Shown: one piece after another, positions 54,100 to 63,946 of the stretch
Position numbering within the stretch: position 1 is the first letter of the stretch
Layout of the letters: every line of letters begins with the position of its first letter
Assembly: GCF_900110995.1 (NCBI RefSeq)
Contig: NZ_FOJF01000001.1
Coordinates: forward strand, 62,001 to 126,000
Direction: 5' to 3'
Origin: Chitinophaga sp. YR573
Lineage (GTDB): Bacteria > Bacteroidota > Bacteroidia > Chitinophagales > Chitinophagaceae
Length of the DNA stretch: 64,000 bases
Notes under the pieces: generated by a model
Told to the model about the DNA's origin: nothing
What the model saw: the letters and a program-made list of their open reading frames with translations, nothing else
Database searches by the model: none
Position numbers and translations under genes: made by a program

Positions 54100-55104
54100 A
54101 TGGAAATAAAACAAATAGCATTGGGCAGCCAGGGTTTGGTTCTGCCGCTGATCGGCCTGGGTTGTATGGGCATGACGGGTTTTGAAGAGGCGCATATGTA
54201 TGGTCCTGCGGATGAGCAGGAAGCCATCGCGACGATCCAACGTTCGCTTGAGTTGGGCGGTAATTTTTTAGATACTGCCGATCTGTACGGACCGCTGAAG
54301 AATGAGCAGTTGATCGCTAAAGCGATCAGAGGTAAACGTGATCAGTATATTTTGGCGAGCAAGTTTGGCTGGGAGATCGATGATAACAATAAGGTAACCT
54401 GGGCCATCAATGGTAAGAAAGATTATGTAAAGAAATCTTTGGAGCGTTCGCTCAAAAATCTGAATACGGATTACATCGATCTGTATTACCTGCACCGCCT
54501 GGATAAAAATACGCCGATCGAGGAAACGGTTGAGGCGATGGCTGAGCTGGTTCAAGAAGGGAAAGTGGGTTATATCGGTTTGTCGGAAGTTTCGTCTGAA
54601 ACGGTTAAGCGGGCGCATGCCGTGCACCCGATCACTGCCGTACAAAGCGAGTACTCTTTGTTCGAGCGGACGGTGGAAGAACGTGGAGTTTTGGCAACCT
54701 TAAAGGAGCTGGGTATTGGTTTTGTAGCTTACTCACCGCTGGGCCGTGGATTCTTATCCGGACAGATCAAAAGCATCGATGACCTGCCTGAGAATGATTT
54801 CCGCAGGGCAATCCCGCGTTTCCAGGGCGTACAGTTCGACAAGAATATTGAATTGGTGAAAGCTATCGAAGTAATGGCTGAAGCCAGGCATGTCACTTCT
54901 TCACAACTGGCTTTGGCCTGGATCATGAGCAAAGGCATCCTGCCGATCCCGGGAACGAAACGCCGGAAGTACCTGGAGCAAAACATTGCGGCAACAACTA
55001 TCGTATTAACTCAGGCGGATCTATCACAACTGGAAAGCATCGTGCCTTTAGGTACGGATACCGGCGCGCCTTATGATGAATTCAGTATGGGCTTAATTGA
55101 TTAA
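54100..55104 (+). CDS. Aldo/keto reductase
   Basis: A 334-residue NADPH-dependent reductase. The ATG at 54100 (MEIKQIALGSQGL) gives the expected start of the family; an upstream ATG at 54067 is less likely. The catalytic tetrad is visible: Asp in DTADLYG with the Tyr, Lys in ILASKFGW and His in YYLHRLD. IGLGCMGMTGFEEAHMYG and the C-terminal WIMSKGILPIPGTKRRKYLEQN are typical of the YhdN/Tas-like branch. The codon use is richer in G and C than the neighbours, so it looks transferred together with the next AraC gene. Confidence 0.94.
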   Translation: MEIKQIALGSQGLVLPLIGLGCMGMTGFEEAHMYGPADEQEAIATIQRSLELGGNFLDTADLYGPLKNEQLIAKAIRGKRDQYILASKFGWEIDDNNKVTWAINGKKDYVKKSLERSLKNLNTDYIDLYYLHRLDKNTPIEETVEAMAELVQEGKVGYIGLSEVSSETVKRAHAVHPITAVQSEYSLFERTVEERGVLATLKELGIGFVAYSPLGRGFLSGQIKSIDDLPENDFRRAIPRFQGVQFDKNIELVKAIEVMAEARHVTSSQLALAWIMSKGILPIPGTKRRKYLEQNIAATTIVLTQADLSQLESIVPLGTDTGAPYDEFSMGLID

Positions 55105-55112
55105 TTTTGTTT

Positions 55113-56000
55113 ATGAACGCCATTAACTCCATATCGGAATTTCACCGTTTGCTGTCCTTAACGGAACCTCGCCACCCGCTGGTGAGCGTGATCAATCTGG
55201 CGGAAAGTGTTTTTTTGGAAGACGAGATCTGGAAAGGTTTCGTTAACCGCTTTTATTGCGTGGCGCTCAAACGTGAAGCCAAAGGCAAGATCAGGTACGG
55301 ACAGCAGCATTATGATTACGATAAAGGAGTATTGAGTTTTACCGCGCCTAACCAGGTGCAACAACTGGACCTGCAAAATATGGAATGCGGGTCCGGTTAT
55401 CTCCTGATCTTTCACCCGGACTTCCTGTTACAGCATACTCTGGCGAACAGCATTCATCACTACGGTTTTTTCGATTACGCGGTTAACGAAGCGCTGCACC
55501 TGTCGGCCGAGGAAGAAGATGACCTGATCATGATCCTCCATAAAATTGATAAGGAGTGCCAGCATATCGATAAGCATACCCAGGAGATCATTCTGACGCA
55601 GATCGAGAGCCTGCTAAAATACTCCAACCGTTTTTATGAGCGGCAATTTTTGACCCGCAAGAATAATAATTCAGCGCTGCTGACCAGGTTCGGGCAGTTG
55701 ATCGATGACTACTTCAACAGCGACGTACAGAGCTTGCTCACGGTACAATATATTGCTGCGCGGATGAACCTGTCGCCGAACTACCTGAGTGACCTGCTTC
55801 GGATTCATACCGGGCAGAACACACAGCAGCATATTCATGAAAAACTGATCGCGAAAGCTAAAGAAAAACTTTCCACGACCAGTCTTTCGGTCAGCGAGAT
55901 CGCCTATGCCTTGGGCTTTGAGCACGCGCAATCCTTTAGCACGCTTTTCAAAAAGAAGACGAATTTATCACCGCTGGAATTTCGTCAGGCTTTTAACTGA
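55113..56000 (+). CDS. AraC-family transcriptional regulator
   Basis: A 295-residue regulator with a cupin-like N-terminal half (residues about 20-150) and a C-terminal double helix-turn-helix: MNLSPNYLSDLLRIHTGQNT and LSVSEIAYALGFEHAQSFST followed by NLSPLEFRQAF. The ATG at 55113 is chosen. It starts 8 bp after the aldo/keto reductase stop and shares its G+C-rich composition, so the pair looks like one transferred unit. In other Bacteroidota such pairs are common. Confidence 0.92.
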   Translation: MNAINSISEFHRLLSLTEPRHPLVSVINLAESVFLEDEIWKGFVNRFYCVALKREAKGKIRYGQQHYDYDKGVLSFTAPNQVQQLDLQNMECGSGYLLIFHPDFLLQHTLANSIHHYGFFDYAVNEALHLSAEEEDDLIMILHKIDKECQHIDKHTQEIILTQIESLLKYSNRFYERQFLTRKNNNSALLTRFGQLIDDYFNSDVQSLLTVQYIAARMNLSPNYLSDLLRIHTGQNTQQHIHEKLIAKAKEKLSTTSLSVSEIAYALGFEHAQSFSTLFKKKTNLSPLEFRQAFN

Positions 56001-56055
56001 TTACCAGGTACAAACTGTGTCCTGGTAATCAATACGCATTTCATAATTTATTTGC

Positions 56056-56595
56056 TCAGCAACCGCCTTTGCGGGGGACACGTTTAAAAATTACTTTATT
56101 ATCTCGTTCTACATATTCGCCCGATACTATTGGGTATGCATACTTGGGCGCGCACGATACGTAATGGCTTCTTATAATTATCTTGTCGTTAACTTTCAGG
56201 CTATGCAATTGCTCAAGTTGAGACTTTTCCGGTTCAAATCTTACAATGTAATCGACACCATTAATACTGGCCATCACACCGAAACCTAATCTTGATCCTG
56301 GCGGAAGAGAAAGAGAGGTTATAACAGCCTCCATATTGGTAAAATCACTTATATGCTTCCTTATTTTAGCAACACCGGCATACACTTTTTTACCTGCGGG
56401 AGACGCTTCCCATTTTTTGAACTTTACACCCTCAGGGGTAGCCTCCCATTTTTTCCGTTCGGCTTCCCTTTCAGTAGCTGAGAGGGGTTTTGGGGTTGGC
56501 CTTTTAGAAGTTTCATTTTTAATTTCGCGATTAGCAAATACTAGTCCGCTTACCACAACCAGCGGTAAGATCAGCGCATAAATAACTTTTTTCAT
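56056..56595 (-). CDS. Secreted or periplasmic protein with KKWEA repeats
   Basis: This 179-residue protein has an N-terminal signal peptide (MKKVIYALILPLVVVSGLVF), starting at 56595. A basic linker (SKRPTPKPLSATEREAER) precedes the short repeat KKWEATPEGVKFKKWEA. The remaining two thirds form a beta-rich domain (NGVDYIVRFEPEK, LHSLKVNDKIIIRSHYV, VERDNKVIFKRVPRKGGC). No family was recognised. It is divergent from a membrane-anchored winged-helix regulator, so it could be that regulator's target or partner. Confidence 0.7.
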   Translation of the reverse strand: MKKVIYALILPLVVVSGLVFANREIKNETSKRPTPKPLSATEREAERKKWEATPEGVKFKKWEASPAGKKVYAGVAKIRKHISDFTNMEAVITSLSLPPGSRLGFGVMASINGVDYIVRFEPEKSQLEQLHSLKVNDKIIIRSHYVSCAPKYAYPIVSGEYVERDNKVIFKRVPRKGGC

Positions 56596-56694
56596 GTTTT
56601 TTGTAGATTTAATTAACATAGATCTATCTGCTGATAAATCAGATCCGTTTAAAGCATTTTTTTTATTTTTCATATCCTTTTAAAGTTGATGCAA

Positions 56695-56702
56695 CAAAAA
56701 TA
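56695..56702 (-). promoter_or_regulatory. Predicted -7 box of the KKWEA protein gene
   Basis: The minus strand reads TATTTTTG. The leader would be about 100 nt. Confidence 0.35.
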
Positions 56703-56733
56703 CTTTGATATGTTTCAGCCGGAGGAACTTGCA

Positions 56734-56773
56734 TTGTAAATAAAAATGTAACCTTTGTAAATAAATTGTAAAT
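56734..56773 (+). promoter_or_regulatory. Phased TTGTAAAT direct repeats (PhoB-type sites)
   Basis: TTGTAAAT occurs at 56734, 56755 and 56766 (spacings 21 and 11 bp), and a partial TGTAA at 56747. They sit just upstream of the winged-helix regulator gene. An 11-bp direct-repeat pitch is the arrangement used by PhoB/OmpR-type winged helices. Confidence 0.6.
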
Positions 56774-56776
56774 GGT

Positions 56777-57664
56777 ATGTTTTATGGCCGAAATCTACTT
56801 TCCGGGAGACGCGAGTACCTGTGGGGAGTGATATTACTCTCGTTTATCTCTGTGATTTGCGCGGCATTCATTATGACCGGCAGTGACGATTTTGATATCG
56901 CCAGGAGAGAAGTTTTGCTTCGGAGGATAGGAGATGAACTACTCACCCAGTCGGGCGACAGTAAATCAAGGGTTCTTCCGGTAAAAAAGATCGCGAAAAA
57001 TGAGTACCAGATCAGGTTTGAGAATGAGCTTACTTTTCAACCGGACTCGCTGGTGAATACTACCCGGCGTTTGTTGGCCAAAGACCCTCTCGCAAGTGAT
57101 TATGTAGTTAACGTTCTGAATTGTGGCAACTCCAGTGTAGCCTATGGATACGCTATATCCAACAATAAAAAAGATGATATTGTAGCTTGTAGAGGAAGGG
57201 TGCAACCCAAAGGATGTTACATGGTCAACATTAAATTTAAACCGACAGGAATAAATACAGCAAATGGGTATCTTCTGGGCTGCCTGTCGGTTTTAGCATT
57301 TGTTGGTTTTATTTTTTTCAGATCGGTTAAACCGCGAATCGCCGCGCCTGTGGCTCAAAATCCTGGCATTTTAACTTTGGGCCCGGTGTTGTTCGATGCG
57401 AAGAATCGGCAATTGACAATAAATGGGAAAACCATAGACCTGACTGGAACTGAAACACGTCTGCTGCTTATTTTTGCGTTGTCTCCTAACCAGACTATAG
57501 AGAGAAGCCGGCTGCAAAAAGAGATATGGGAGGATGAAGGTGTTATTGTAGGGCGTAGCCTGGATATGTTCATATCAAAATTGAGGAAAAAACTGGAATT
57601 TGATCCGAATATCAAAATTGCTGTTGTACGCGGCAAAGGATATAAGCTTGAGATTAGCTCTTAA
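56777..57664 (+). CDS. Membrane-anchored winged-helix regulator with periplasmic loop
   Basis: A 295-residue protein. A membrane helix spans about residues 14-34, and a periplasmic domain (about 35-160) carries two Cys (VVNVLNCGN, IVACRGRV, RVQPKGCYM). A second helix covers about 163-182 and a cytoplasmic OmpR/PhoB-type winged helix about 200-295 (SRLQKEIWEDEGVIVGRSLD, then VRGKGYKLEI). This is a one-component regulator that resembles ToxR/CadC but has the DNA-binding domain at the C-terminus. Direct repeats just upstream may be its own sites. The ligand is not evident. Confidence 0.82.
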   Translation: MFYGRNLLSGRREYLWGVILLSFISVICAAFIMTGSDDFDIARREVLLRRIGDELLTQSGDSKSRVLPVKKIAKNEYQIRFENELTFQPDSLVNTTRRLLAKDPLASDYVVNVLNCGNSSVAYGYAISNNKKDDIVACRGRVQPKGCYMVNIKFKPTGINTANGYLLGCLSVLAFVGFIFFRSVKPRIAAPVAQNPGILTLGPVLFDAKNRQLTINGKTIDLTGTETRLLLIFALSPNQTIERSRLQKEIWEDEGVIVGRSLDMFISKLRKKLEFDPNIKIAVVRGKGYKLEISS

Positions 57665-58186
57665 GAACAATCTCCTCGTCAAAACTGATCTTATTAGATT
57701 TCAATTTGGCATTTGTAAACTTATCGTGAACTACTGATACTGTATCATTAAAGAATTACCCTTACCGGGATCGAACCAAAAACAACGCTTTCCGGGCGGC
57801 AAAGCCATATTAGATATTCACTAAAACTAAGACCCTCTGTACGCAATGTAAATAGGGGTTGTATGCTACAAGGGACAACTTTCGAACCTGTTCACGGATG
57901 ATTTATCTAACATTTGCCAATGTATGAGTGAAATTTTTCGCTCAACTTATTATTGACAATTATGATATATCTATTAATTCAATAATTTTGTTGTCAAGGA
58001 ATTTGAATATTGATTTCCCCTTTAATTCGATTTTATGCCCCTTTTGGGGTCCGTTAGGCAAGTCAGTGGCTAAAGTTGCAGAATAGTCTATTTCCGTCGT
58101 TTCATTATTATGATGCATCGCTGTTAATTTTTGTGACCTGCTACGATACAGCTATGCCTAAGTATATAAAATTTCCTTTTAAATAC
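57665..58186. other. Non-coding region with possible tRNA-like remnant and -7 box
   Basis: No gene fits. On the minus strand 57745-57820 holds a TTCGATC loop and an anticodon-like hairpin (GCTTT / AAAGC), but the stems do not close as a tRNA. TAATTTTG at 57983-57990 is a candidate -7 box for the kinase gene. Confidence 0.4.
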
Positions 58187-60706
58187 ATGAAGCATTATAA
58201 TAAAAGAACCATTTTTTTTATTGTCACCATTGTCGTTTTGCTGGTTACGCCCCCATTTTCTTTTGCTCAAAGGATATGGAATGATCAATCGGAAATGTTA
58301 TTGCAACTCCGGAAAAGCAAAGCAGATACAGGCCGGGTGCATGTTTTGCTAAAACTGGGCCGATATTATTTACTCAGGGAATATTACGTGTACAAAACCG
58401 GAAATCCATGGACACAGCTTGATAGCGCTAACTGGTTTGCAACCCAGGCCCTTCATCTTAGTGAGGCATTAAAATATGAAAATGGGAAAAATGAAGCTAT
58501 TTTATTAAAGGGAGATGCCTTTATTAGAAAAAATGAAATAAAACCTGCACTTAACCTGTTAGGTACGATACAGGATTCAACGCGTTTTCGTTTGTTGATC
58601 ATATTGGGTCGCCATTATCTGTTTCATAAATCCGGATTCAGTAAACAGAACTTAGACAGCTCAATAATTTTCCTAGAGCAAGCAAGTAAAATAGCACCTG
58701 TTTATTTGTCTGCAAAATGGCTACCTGAACTTACACATATCAAGGCAATGATTAGCTTTATTACCGAAGGTTTGCAGCCAAGCAAAAAGCTATACCAGGA
58801 AACAATTGATAAAATAAGCATGCCTGGTAATGAAGAAAGAGAAGCTCTTTTGTGGTATGAGCTGGCAATGCTGATTCCGTTACGCGAGAATACTGGAATA
58901 ACCAGGTTGTATTGTTTTGAGAAAATGCGCTCGCTTTATAAAAAAAGTGGTAACCAGGAAAGAGAAGCATTTGTTTTAAAGACGATTGCTGATATACATA
59001 TGGTGAATGGCAGGTTAACCCAGACGGAAACAGCGCTACTGAACTCACTGGATCTTTACAAAGCAATCGGTTATCGGGACCTGCATTATATTTATGATCT
59101 GCTGGCTGTTACATACCGCCACAAAGGCGATTTCAATAAGTGTATTTTTTATGGGTTAAAGGCAATAGAAAGTATTGAAGCCACAAATGATTCCACTTCA
59201 TCCCTTACTTTTTACAGTCGCCTTGCCAATATGTACAGGGAAATAGGGCAACCAGACAAAAGCGTGGAGTGGTATTCAAAAACGCTCAATAACCGGGTAT
59301 TTAATGATAGCGACAATTTTTATAAATTCAGGGATGCGGGTTTCTTTGCAAGGGAACTTATAAAAATAAACAGGGAGAAGGAAGCACTCGCCTATATTCT
59401 TGACATCAACGCTAAGAACAAACCTATCGGAGTGGACGCAGAAATATGTCTGGTAGGTTCATTAGCCTACTGTTACCATGCTGTGAAGCAGGATCCACAG
59501 GCCGAAAAGTATTATCTTAAATTAATAAATCTGGCAGGGCTTCTGCAAGAAAATAATGAAATAACCACTGATGTCTATTACGAGATAGGGCAGTATTTTA
59601 TCAGTAAGCAGCAATACAGAAAAGCGATTGACTATTTGCAAAAGGCACTTAGCGCTGCGGAAATCAGGAATTCATATGCACTAATGAAAGATGTTCACCT
59701 GATGCTCTTCAAAGGTGATTCCGGTGTAGGGAATTACACTTCCGCTATACAACATTTATTAAAGCACAAGCAATTAAGCGATTCTCTCTTAAATGAAACC
59801 AAGCACTGGCAAATAGAAGAATTACAGGTTCAATTTGAAACTGCTAAAAAGGAAAAGGATATTAAACTGCTTAATAACCAAAACCAACTGCAGCGTATTA
59901 GTATTGAGCAGACTAATAAAACAAAGAACATAACCCTGGCCTATGTGGCACTACTGCTGATCATTGTGGGCCTGCTATTTAACCGTTATCTGATAAAACA
60001 AAGAAACAATCGCCAGCTCAGGGCGAATCAGAAGGAACTGGATCAGAAAAATATATTTTTAGAAAAGCTGACTACAGAACAGGATAAATTGCTCAAAGAA
60101 AAAGAATGGTTGATCAAAGAGGTACACCACCGGGTTAAGAACAACCTTCAGATGGTAACCGGCTTACTGTATGCGCAATCCATGTATCTTGAGGATGATA
60201 AAGCCCGGCTTGCGGTAAATGACAGTCTGCGGCGGATGCAGGCAATATCAATGATCCACCAGAAGCTCTACAAGGATGACAATACGTCAACCATTTCGAT
60301 GCCCGTTTATATCAAAGACCTGGTGCGTTACCTGCATGAAAGTTTTGATGCTAATAATCAGATAACTTTTGAACAAACGATCGCTTCGGCAGATCTTGAT
60401 GTATCGCAGGCAATCCCCCTGGGATTGATCATTACGGAAAGTATTGTCAATGCTATCAAGTATGCCTTCCTGAATGATCAGAAAGGCGTCGTAAGCATTC
60501 ATTTACAATATGAGGGTACCGATCAATTATTACTGAAAATATCGGACAATGGTATTGGGTTACCGGCAGGACTTGATACCGGTAAACACCATTCACTCGG
60601 GCTGGATCTGATGCAGGGGCTTACCAGGCAGCTAAAAGGAAACTTTTATATTGAAAACAATAAAGGCGTACACATAACGGTGAAGTTTCCAATCTTAATT
60701 AAATGA
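58187..60706 (+). CDS. TPR-type sensor histidine kinase (HisKA_2)
   Basis: This 839-residue kinase has a signal peptide or N-terminal helix (ending near FSFAQ); the ATG at 58187 gives it and earlier starts are not supported. About 540 periplasmic residues are helical TPR-like repeats (for example [20 protein letters not shown]). A membrane helix lies at about 583-602. The cytoplasmic HisKA_2 domain has [20 protein letters not shown] (phosphoacceptor His648). The HATPase N-box is [13 protein letters not shown] and the G-box [11 protein letters not shown] with [10 protein letters not shown]. It pairs with the regulator 20 bp downstream. Confidence 0.92.
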   Translation: MKHYNKRTIFFIVTIVVLLVTPPFSFAQRIWNDQSEMLLQLRKSKADTGRVHVLLKLGRYYLLREYYVYKTGNPWTQLDSANWFATQALHLSEALKYENGKNEAILLKGDAFIRKNEIKPALNLLGTIQDSTRFRLLIILGRHYLFHKSGFSKQNLDSSIIFLEQASKIAPVYLSAKWLPELTHIKAMISFITEGLQPSKKLYQETIDKISMPGNEEREALLWYELAMLIPLRENTGITRLYCFEKMRSLYKKSGNQEREAFVLKTIADIHMVNGRLTQTETALLNSLDLYKAIGYRDLHYIYDLLAVTYRHKGDFNKCIFYGLKAIESIEATNDSTSSLTFYSRLANMYREIGQPDKSVEWYSKTLNNRVFNDSDNFYKFRDAGFFARELIKINREKEALAYILDINAKNKPIGVDAEICLVGSLAYCYHAVKQDPQAEKYYLKLINLAGLLQENNEITTDVYYEIGQYFISKQQYRKAIDYLQKALSAAEIRNSYALMKDVHLMLFKGDSGVGNYTSAIQHLLKHKQLSDSLLNETKHWQIEELQVQFETAKKEKDIKLLNNQNQLQRISIEQTNKTKNITLAYVALLLIIVGLLFNRYLIKQRNNRQLRANQKELDQKNIFLEKLTTEQDKLLKEKEWLIKEVHHRVKNNLQMVTGLLYAQSMYLEDDKARLAVNDSLRRMQAISMIHQKLYKDDNTSTISMPVYIKDLVRYLHESFDANNQITFEQTIASADLDVSQAIPLGLIITESIVNAIKYAFLNDQKGVVSIHLQYEGTDQLLLKISDNGIGLPAGLDTGKHHSLGLDLMQGLTRQLKGNFYIENNKGVHITVKFPILIK

Positions 60707-60725
60707 GCTTAGCAACAATATAAAT

Positions 60726-62678
60726 ATGAATATCAAAATACTGATTGTAGAAGATGAATTTATTGTGGGAAATGCGCTCCGTTTAGCAGTGGAGAACGGT
60801 GGTTATAGTGTAACAGGTATAATGGCTTCCGTTGAAGAGGCTGAAGAAAATATCCGGAGCCAACAGCCGGACCTTGTACTGCTCGATATTCGATTAGAAG
60901 GAGCAAGTTCAGGTATAGACCTGGCCCGGAAACTGAGGTCCGAAAATATTCCTTTCATTTATTTGTCTGCACATTCAAGCCAGAAAATACTGGAAGAAGC
61001 AAAGACTACCGAGCCTTATGGATTTCTCGTAAAGCCATTCAGGGAAAAAGATCTGCTGGTAGCGTTGGAAATTGCCCTATATCGCCACCGCCATAGCCTG
61101 GAGGCTCAACTCAGGCAGGAAGATTTTTTGCAAAAGCAGTTAGCAGCAATAAGCAATGAAACTACAACAGCTGAACAAAAGTTACTGAAGATCGCCCGTT
61201 TGTTACAATCATATATCCCATTTGATCTTATTTCCGTAGGACCAAGGCCATTTGATGTTGCGCAATTCAATGATACAACCTATTTACGCATCGGGTTTGA
61301 TGAGTACCAGTTTATTCGTGAACAAGAATTAACAACAATTACCGGTTTAACTAAAGACGAGTTTTCCTGCATTATTAAGAACAGTCACACAGATACAGAC
61401 GCGATCATTTACAGAGATGAATTGAATGATCCTTCACTGCAAAAAATATGGTTTGATTTCTTTAATTGTCAGGCTTACCTGGTTTTCCCTGTGACTGTAA
61501 GGAACGGTTCAGCGGTTCACTACTTTTTTTATAGTCGTCAGCGCGCTATTTACACGGAGAAGCACATTGCTTTACTGGGTCGTTTAAAGATATATTTGAC
61601 AGAACTGGCAGAGAAAATGACGCATACAGCGCGTACAATCGATCAACCCGGTTCCACTAACAAAGAACCTGGTGAAGCTGCAAATCACCCCGAATTTCAG
61701 GGTATTATTGGCAATCACCCGCTTTTACTGACCACATTGGATCTTACCACGCGGATCGCCCCCTATAATACGTCGGTCCTGATACTCGGTGAAAGCGGAA
61801 CCGGAAAAGAAAAAGTAGCCTATTATATTCATGCGCTGTCACAAAGAACAAAGGGGCCATTCGTAAAAGTAAACTGTGCTGCCATTCCAACCACATTGAT
61901 AGAATCGGAATTATTTGGCCATGAGAAGGGAGCATTTACCGGCGCCATAGAAAAAAGAAAGGGCAGATTTGAACAAGCCGATGGAGGCACTATTTTTTTA
62001 GATGAGATTGGAGAATTGCCGCTGGATATGCAGGTTAAATTACTCCGTGTTTTACAGGAAAAAGAAATTTCATCTGTAGGCAGCAGTTCATCTGTAAAAG
62101 TGAATGTTAGAATTGTGGCCGCTACCAACCGAAACCTGGAAAAAGAAGTAGCAGAAGGAAATTTCCGGCTTGATCTCTATTATCGACTCAATGTTTTTCC
62201 CATAACCTTGCCACCTTTACGGGAACGGAAAACTGATATTGAAGCGCTGGCACTTTTTTTTGCAAACAGGTTTTGCCAGGAATTCAATAAGCCATTCGAG
62301 GGTATTACAGCTTCCATGATGGAAGAAATGCGTGCCTACAACTGGCCGGGGAATATTCGGGAGTTGGAGAATATTATAGAGCAGTCTGTTATCCTTAACG
62401 ATGGCAAATCAAAACTGGAATTAATGCGAAGCCTTACAATGGTGGCTCCTGCGGTAGCCGGTGAAATAAATATCGAAACACTGGAGGATGTAAAACACGT
62501 TCAGAAGGAAACAGAAAGAGCTTATCTTATTTCGATCTTAAAAAGAACGAATGGTCGTATACGCGGAACAAATGGCGCAGCGGAAATATTGAATATCAAA
62601 CCAACCACGCTGGAAGCAAAAATAGCAAAGCTGAATATTAAGAGACAGGATTTTATCCATCCCACAGAAAATCCATAA
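60726..62678 (+). CDS. Response regulator with sigma-54 AAA+ domain, FhlA-like
   Basis: A 650-residue protein. The receiver (1-120) has Asp54 in [11 protein letters not shown] middle region (about 135-310) resembles a GAF-like domain. The AAA+ domain starts near 330: Walker A GESGTGKE (355-362), GAFTGA (402-407), Walker [14 protein letters not shown] (about 420). The C-terminal Fis-like helix-turn-helix is [20 protein letters not shown] (about 611-630). It activates sigma-54 promoters and should respond to the kinase encoded 20 bp upstream. Target promoters were not found in the window. Confidence 0.92.
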   Translation: MNIKILIVEDEFIVGNALRLAVENGGYSVTGIMASVEEAEENIRSQQPDLVLLDIRLEGASSGIDLARKLRSENIPFIYLSAHSSQKILEEAKTTEPYGFLVKPFREKDLLVALEIALYRHRHSLEAQLRQEDFLQKQLAAISNETTTAEQKLLKIARLLQSYIPFDLISVGPRPFDVAQFNDTTYLRIGFDEYQFIREQELTTITGLTKDEFSCIIKNSHTDTDAIIYRDELNDPSLQKIWFDFFNCQAYLVFPVTVRNGSAVHYFFYSRQRAIYTEKHIALLGRLKIYLTELAEKMTHTARTIDQPGSTNKEPGEAANHPEFQGIIGNHPLLLTTLDLTTRIAPYNTSVLILGESGTGKEKVAYYIHALSQRTKGPFVKVNCAAIPTTLIESELFGHEKGAFTGAIEKRKGRFEQADGGTIFLDEIGELPLDMQVKLLRVLQEKEISSVGSSSSVKVNVRIVAATNRNLEKEVAEGNFRLDLYYRLNVFPITLPPLRERKTDIEALALFFANRFCQEFNKPFEGITASMMEEMRAYNWPGNIRELENIIEQSVILNDGKSKLELMRSLTMVAPAVAGEINIETLEDVKHVQKETERAYLISILKRTNGRIRGTNGAAEILNIKPTTLEAKIAKLNIKRQDFIHPTENP

Positions 62679-62709
62679 AAGATCTACTCCAATATTTTTA
62701 GACTTCGTG

Positions 62710-62740
62710 CAGCCGGCTCCAAAAAAATTGGAGTTGGCTG
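62710..62740 (+). terminator. Hairpin after the sigma-54 regulator gene
   Basis: A 13-bp stem with two G-T pairs and an A5 loop, with no strong T-run. A possible attenuated terminator. Confidence 0.55.
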
Positions 62741-62916
62741 ATTGTCATTATTGGTAGGTTCCCGTCATTGTAATCGTTCTAAGGATTTAATTTTCAAATA
62801 ATTGCAAAACCGAAAAATCCTGTTCTTACTATTCATATTAAATGGCATATAAATGGTGTCCCTCAAGGTTAGTTGTCACTTTGAAAAATTAAAAGTAATT
62901 CCATAGACCTGATAAC

Positions 62917-63486
62917 ATGGACAGATTGAGGTTACACATTGAAGAAATAACACCCGTTAACGATGAAGAATTTGAATTCATCAAATCGTTCTTTACATTA
63001 AAAAAAGTACGCAAGAACCAATACCTGATACAGGAAGGGGAAGACGTCAAATACGAATACCTGGTACTCTCTGGTACATATAAGGTATTTTATGCCGACG
63101 ATCAGGGAAGGGAATATGTTTGCATGTTCGCCCAGGAGAACTGGTGGATGTCTGACTATAATTCCTATTTTAACCAAAAGCCGGCAAGCATGTACCTTGA
63201 ATGTTTAGTGCCAGGTGAAGTATTATGCCTCAGCCTTTATGGCAGGGAAAAACTGGCTGCGGAGCTGCACAAAATGGAACATTTTTTCAGGATGAAAATG
63301 ACCAGGGGGTTTATTGCCCTGCAGCTACGGATCAAAATGTTGCTGTGCAATACACCACAAAAACGATATGAAGAATTTGCAAAATTGTATCCCGTCTTAA
63401 TACAACAAATACCTAAAAAAATGATCGCCGAATTTCTCGGCTTGCGCCGCGAAACCTTAAGCCGGTTATATACTAACAATAAATAA
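62917..63486 (+). CDS. Crp/Fnr-family regulator
   Basis: A 189-residue protein. The cyclic-nucleotide-binding-like domain (about 15-115) has VRKNQYLIQEGEDVKYEYLV. The C-terminal helix-turn-helix reads PKKMIAEFLGLRRETLSRLY. It lacks the iron-sulfur cysteines of FNR. The ligand is unknown. Two CRP-like palindromes follow 90 bp downstream, before the 2TM gene, so that gene or operon is its likely target. Confidence 0.9.
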   Translation: MDRLRLHIEEITPVNDEEFEFIKSFFTLKKVRKNQYLIQEGEDVKYEYLVLSGTYKVFYADDQGREYVCMFAQENWWMSDYNSYFNQKPASMYLECLVPGEVLCLSLYGREKLAAELHKMEHFFRMKMTRGFIALQLRIKMLLCNTPQKRYEEFAKLYPVLIQQIPKKMIAEFLGLRRETLSRLYTNNK

Positions 63487-63510
63487 GACCTTAGAATCGA
63501 CTATTATATT

Positions 63511-63542
63511 ATGAGGGTGTATCAACGCTGATACACCCTCAT
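63511..63542 (+). terminator. Terminator of the Crp/Fnr gene
   Basis: A perfect 14-bp stem with a 4-nt loop, followed by a run of seven T. It lies 24 bp past the stop. Confidence 0.9.
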
Positions 63543-63572
63543 TTTTTTAATCAACTCCTGCTGTATCCCTGT

Positions 63573-63615
63573 CAATAGTGAGTCTAATCACTTGGCAATA
63601 GTGAGTCTAATCACT
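63573..63615. promoter_or_regulatory. Two tandem CRP-like operators (AGTGA-N6-TCACT)
   Basis: CAATAGTGAGTCTAATCACT occurs at 63573-63592 and 63596-63615. Each holds the inverted repeat AGTGA-N6-TCACT, close to the CRP site TGTGA-N6-TCACA. The units are 23 bp apart. A further half (AGTGAG) follows near 63626. Confidence 0.75.
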
Positions 63616-63735
63616 CCAAAAAAGTGAGCAGATGTCTTCGTGGCCCTCTGTTACGATTGTAATTTTATCTTACAAAAGTTGTTAAACAAATAATACATAA
63701 CCATCCTATATCATCACATCAGAAATTTAAAGTGT

Positions 63736-63942
63736 ATGTCACATCTAACATCTCCCCAAAAAGGTTTCAGGATCCATCTGATCGTTTTCTTATTGACCAC
63801 ACCGGTCATCTGGATCGTGTGGTATTTGACCGACAGAAGTTATCCATGGCCTTTATGGTCAACACCAGCATGGGCAATAGGCGTACTGTTTCATTACCTG
63901 GGCGTTTTTGTTTTTAAAAATCAAAGCACATCTAAAAGCTAA
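63736..63942 (+). CDS. Small 2TM domain protein
   Basis: A 68-residue membrane protein with two helices (about 13-31 and 43-60), matching the 2TM family: KGFRIHLIVFLLTTPVIWIV and WPLWSTPAWAIGVLFHYLG. Such domains occur in Bacteroidota, often next to signalling or cupin genes. It starts 121 bp downstream of two CRP-like palindromes and 5 bp before the cupin gene, so they may be one transcription unit. Confidence 0.8.
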   Translation: MSHLTSPQKGFRIHLIVFLLTTPVIWIVWYLTDRSYPWPLWSTPAWAIGVLFHYLGVFVFKNQSTSKS

Positions 63943-63946
63943 TATC

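Noticed and set aside
53929..54240. 103-codon open frame on the minus strand at the aldo-keto reductase start
   Set aside because: It overlaps the reductase start and has no recognisable domain.
57745..57830. tRNA gene
   Set aside because: Only a T-loop-like and one anticodon-like hairpin are present; acceptor and T stems do not pair. Kept only as a weak finding.
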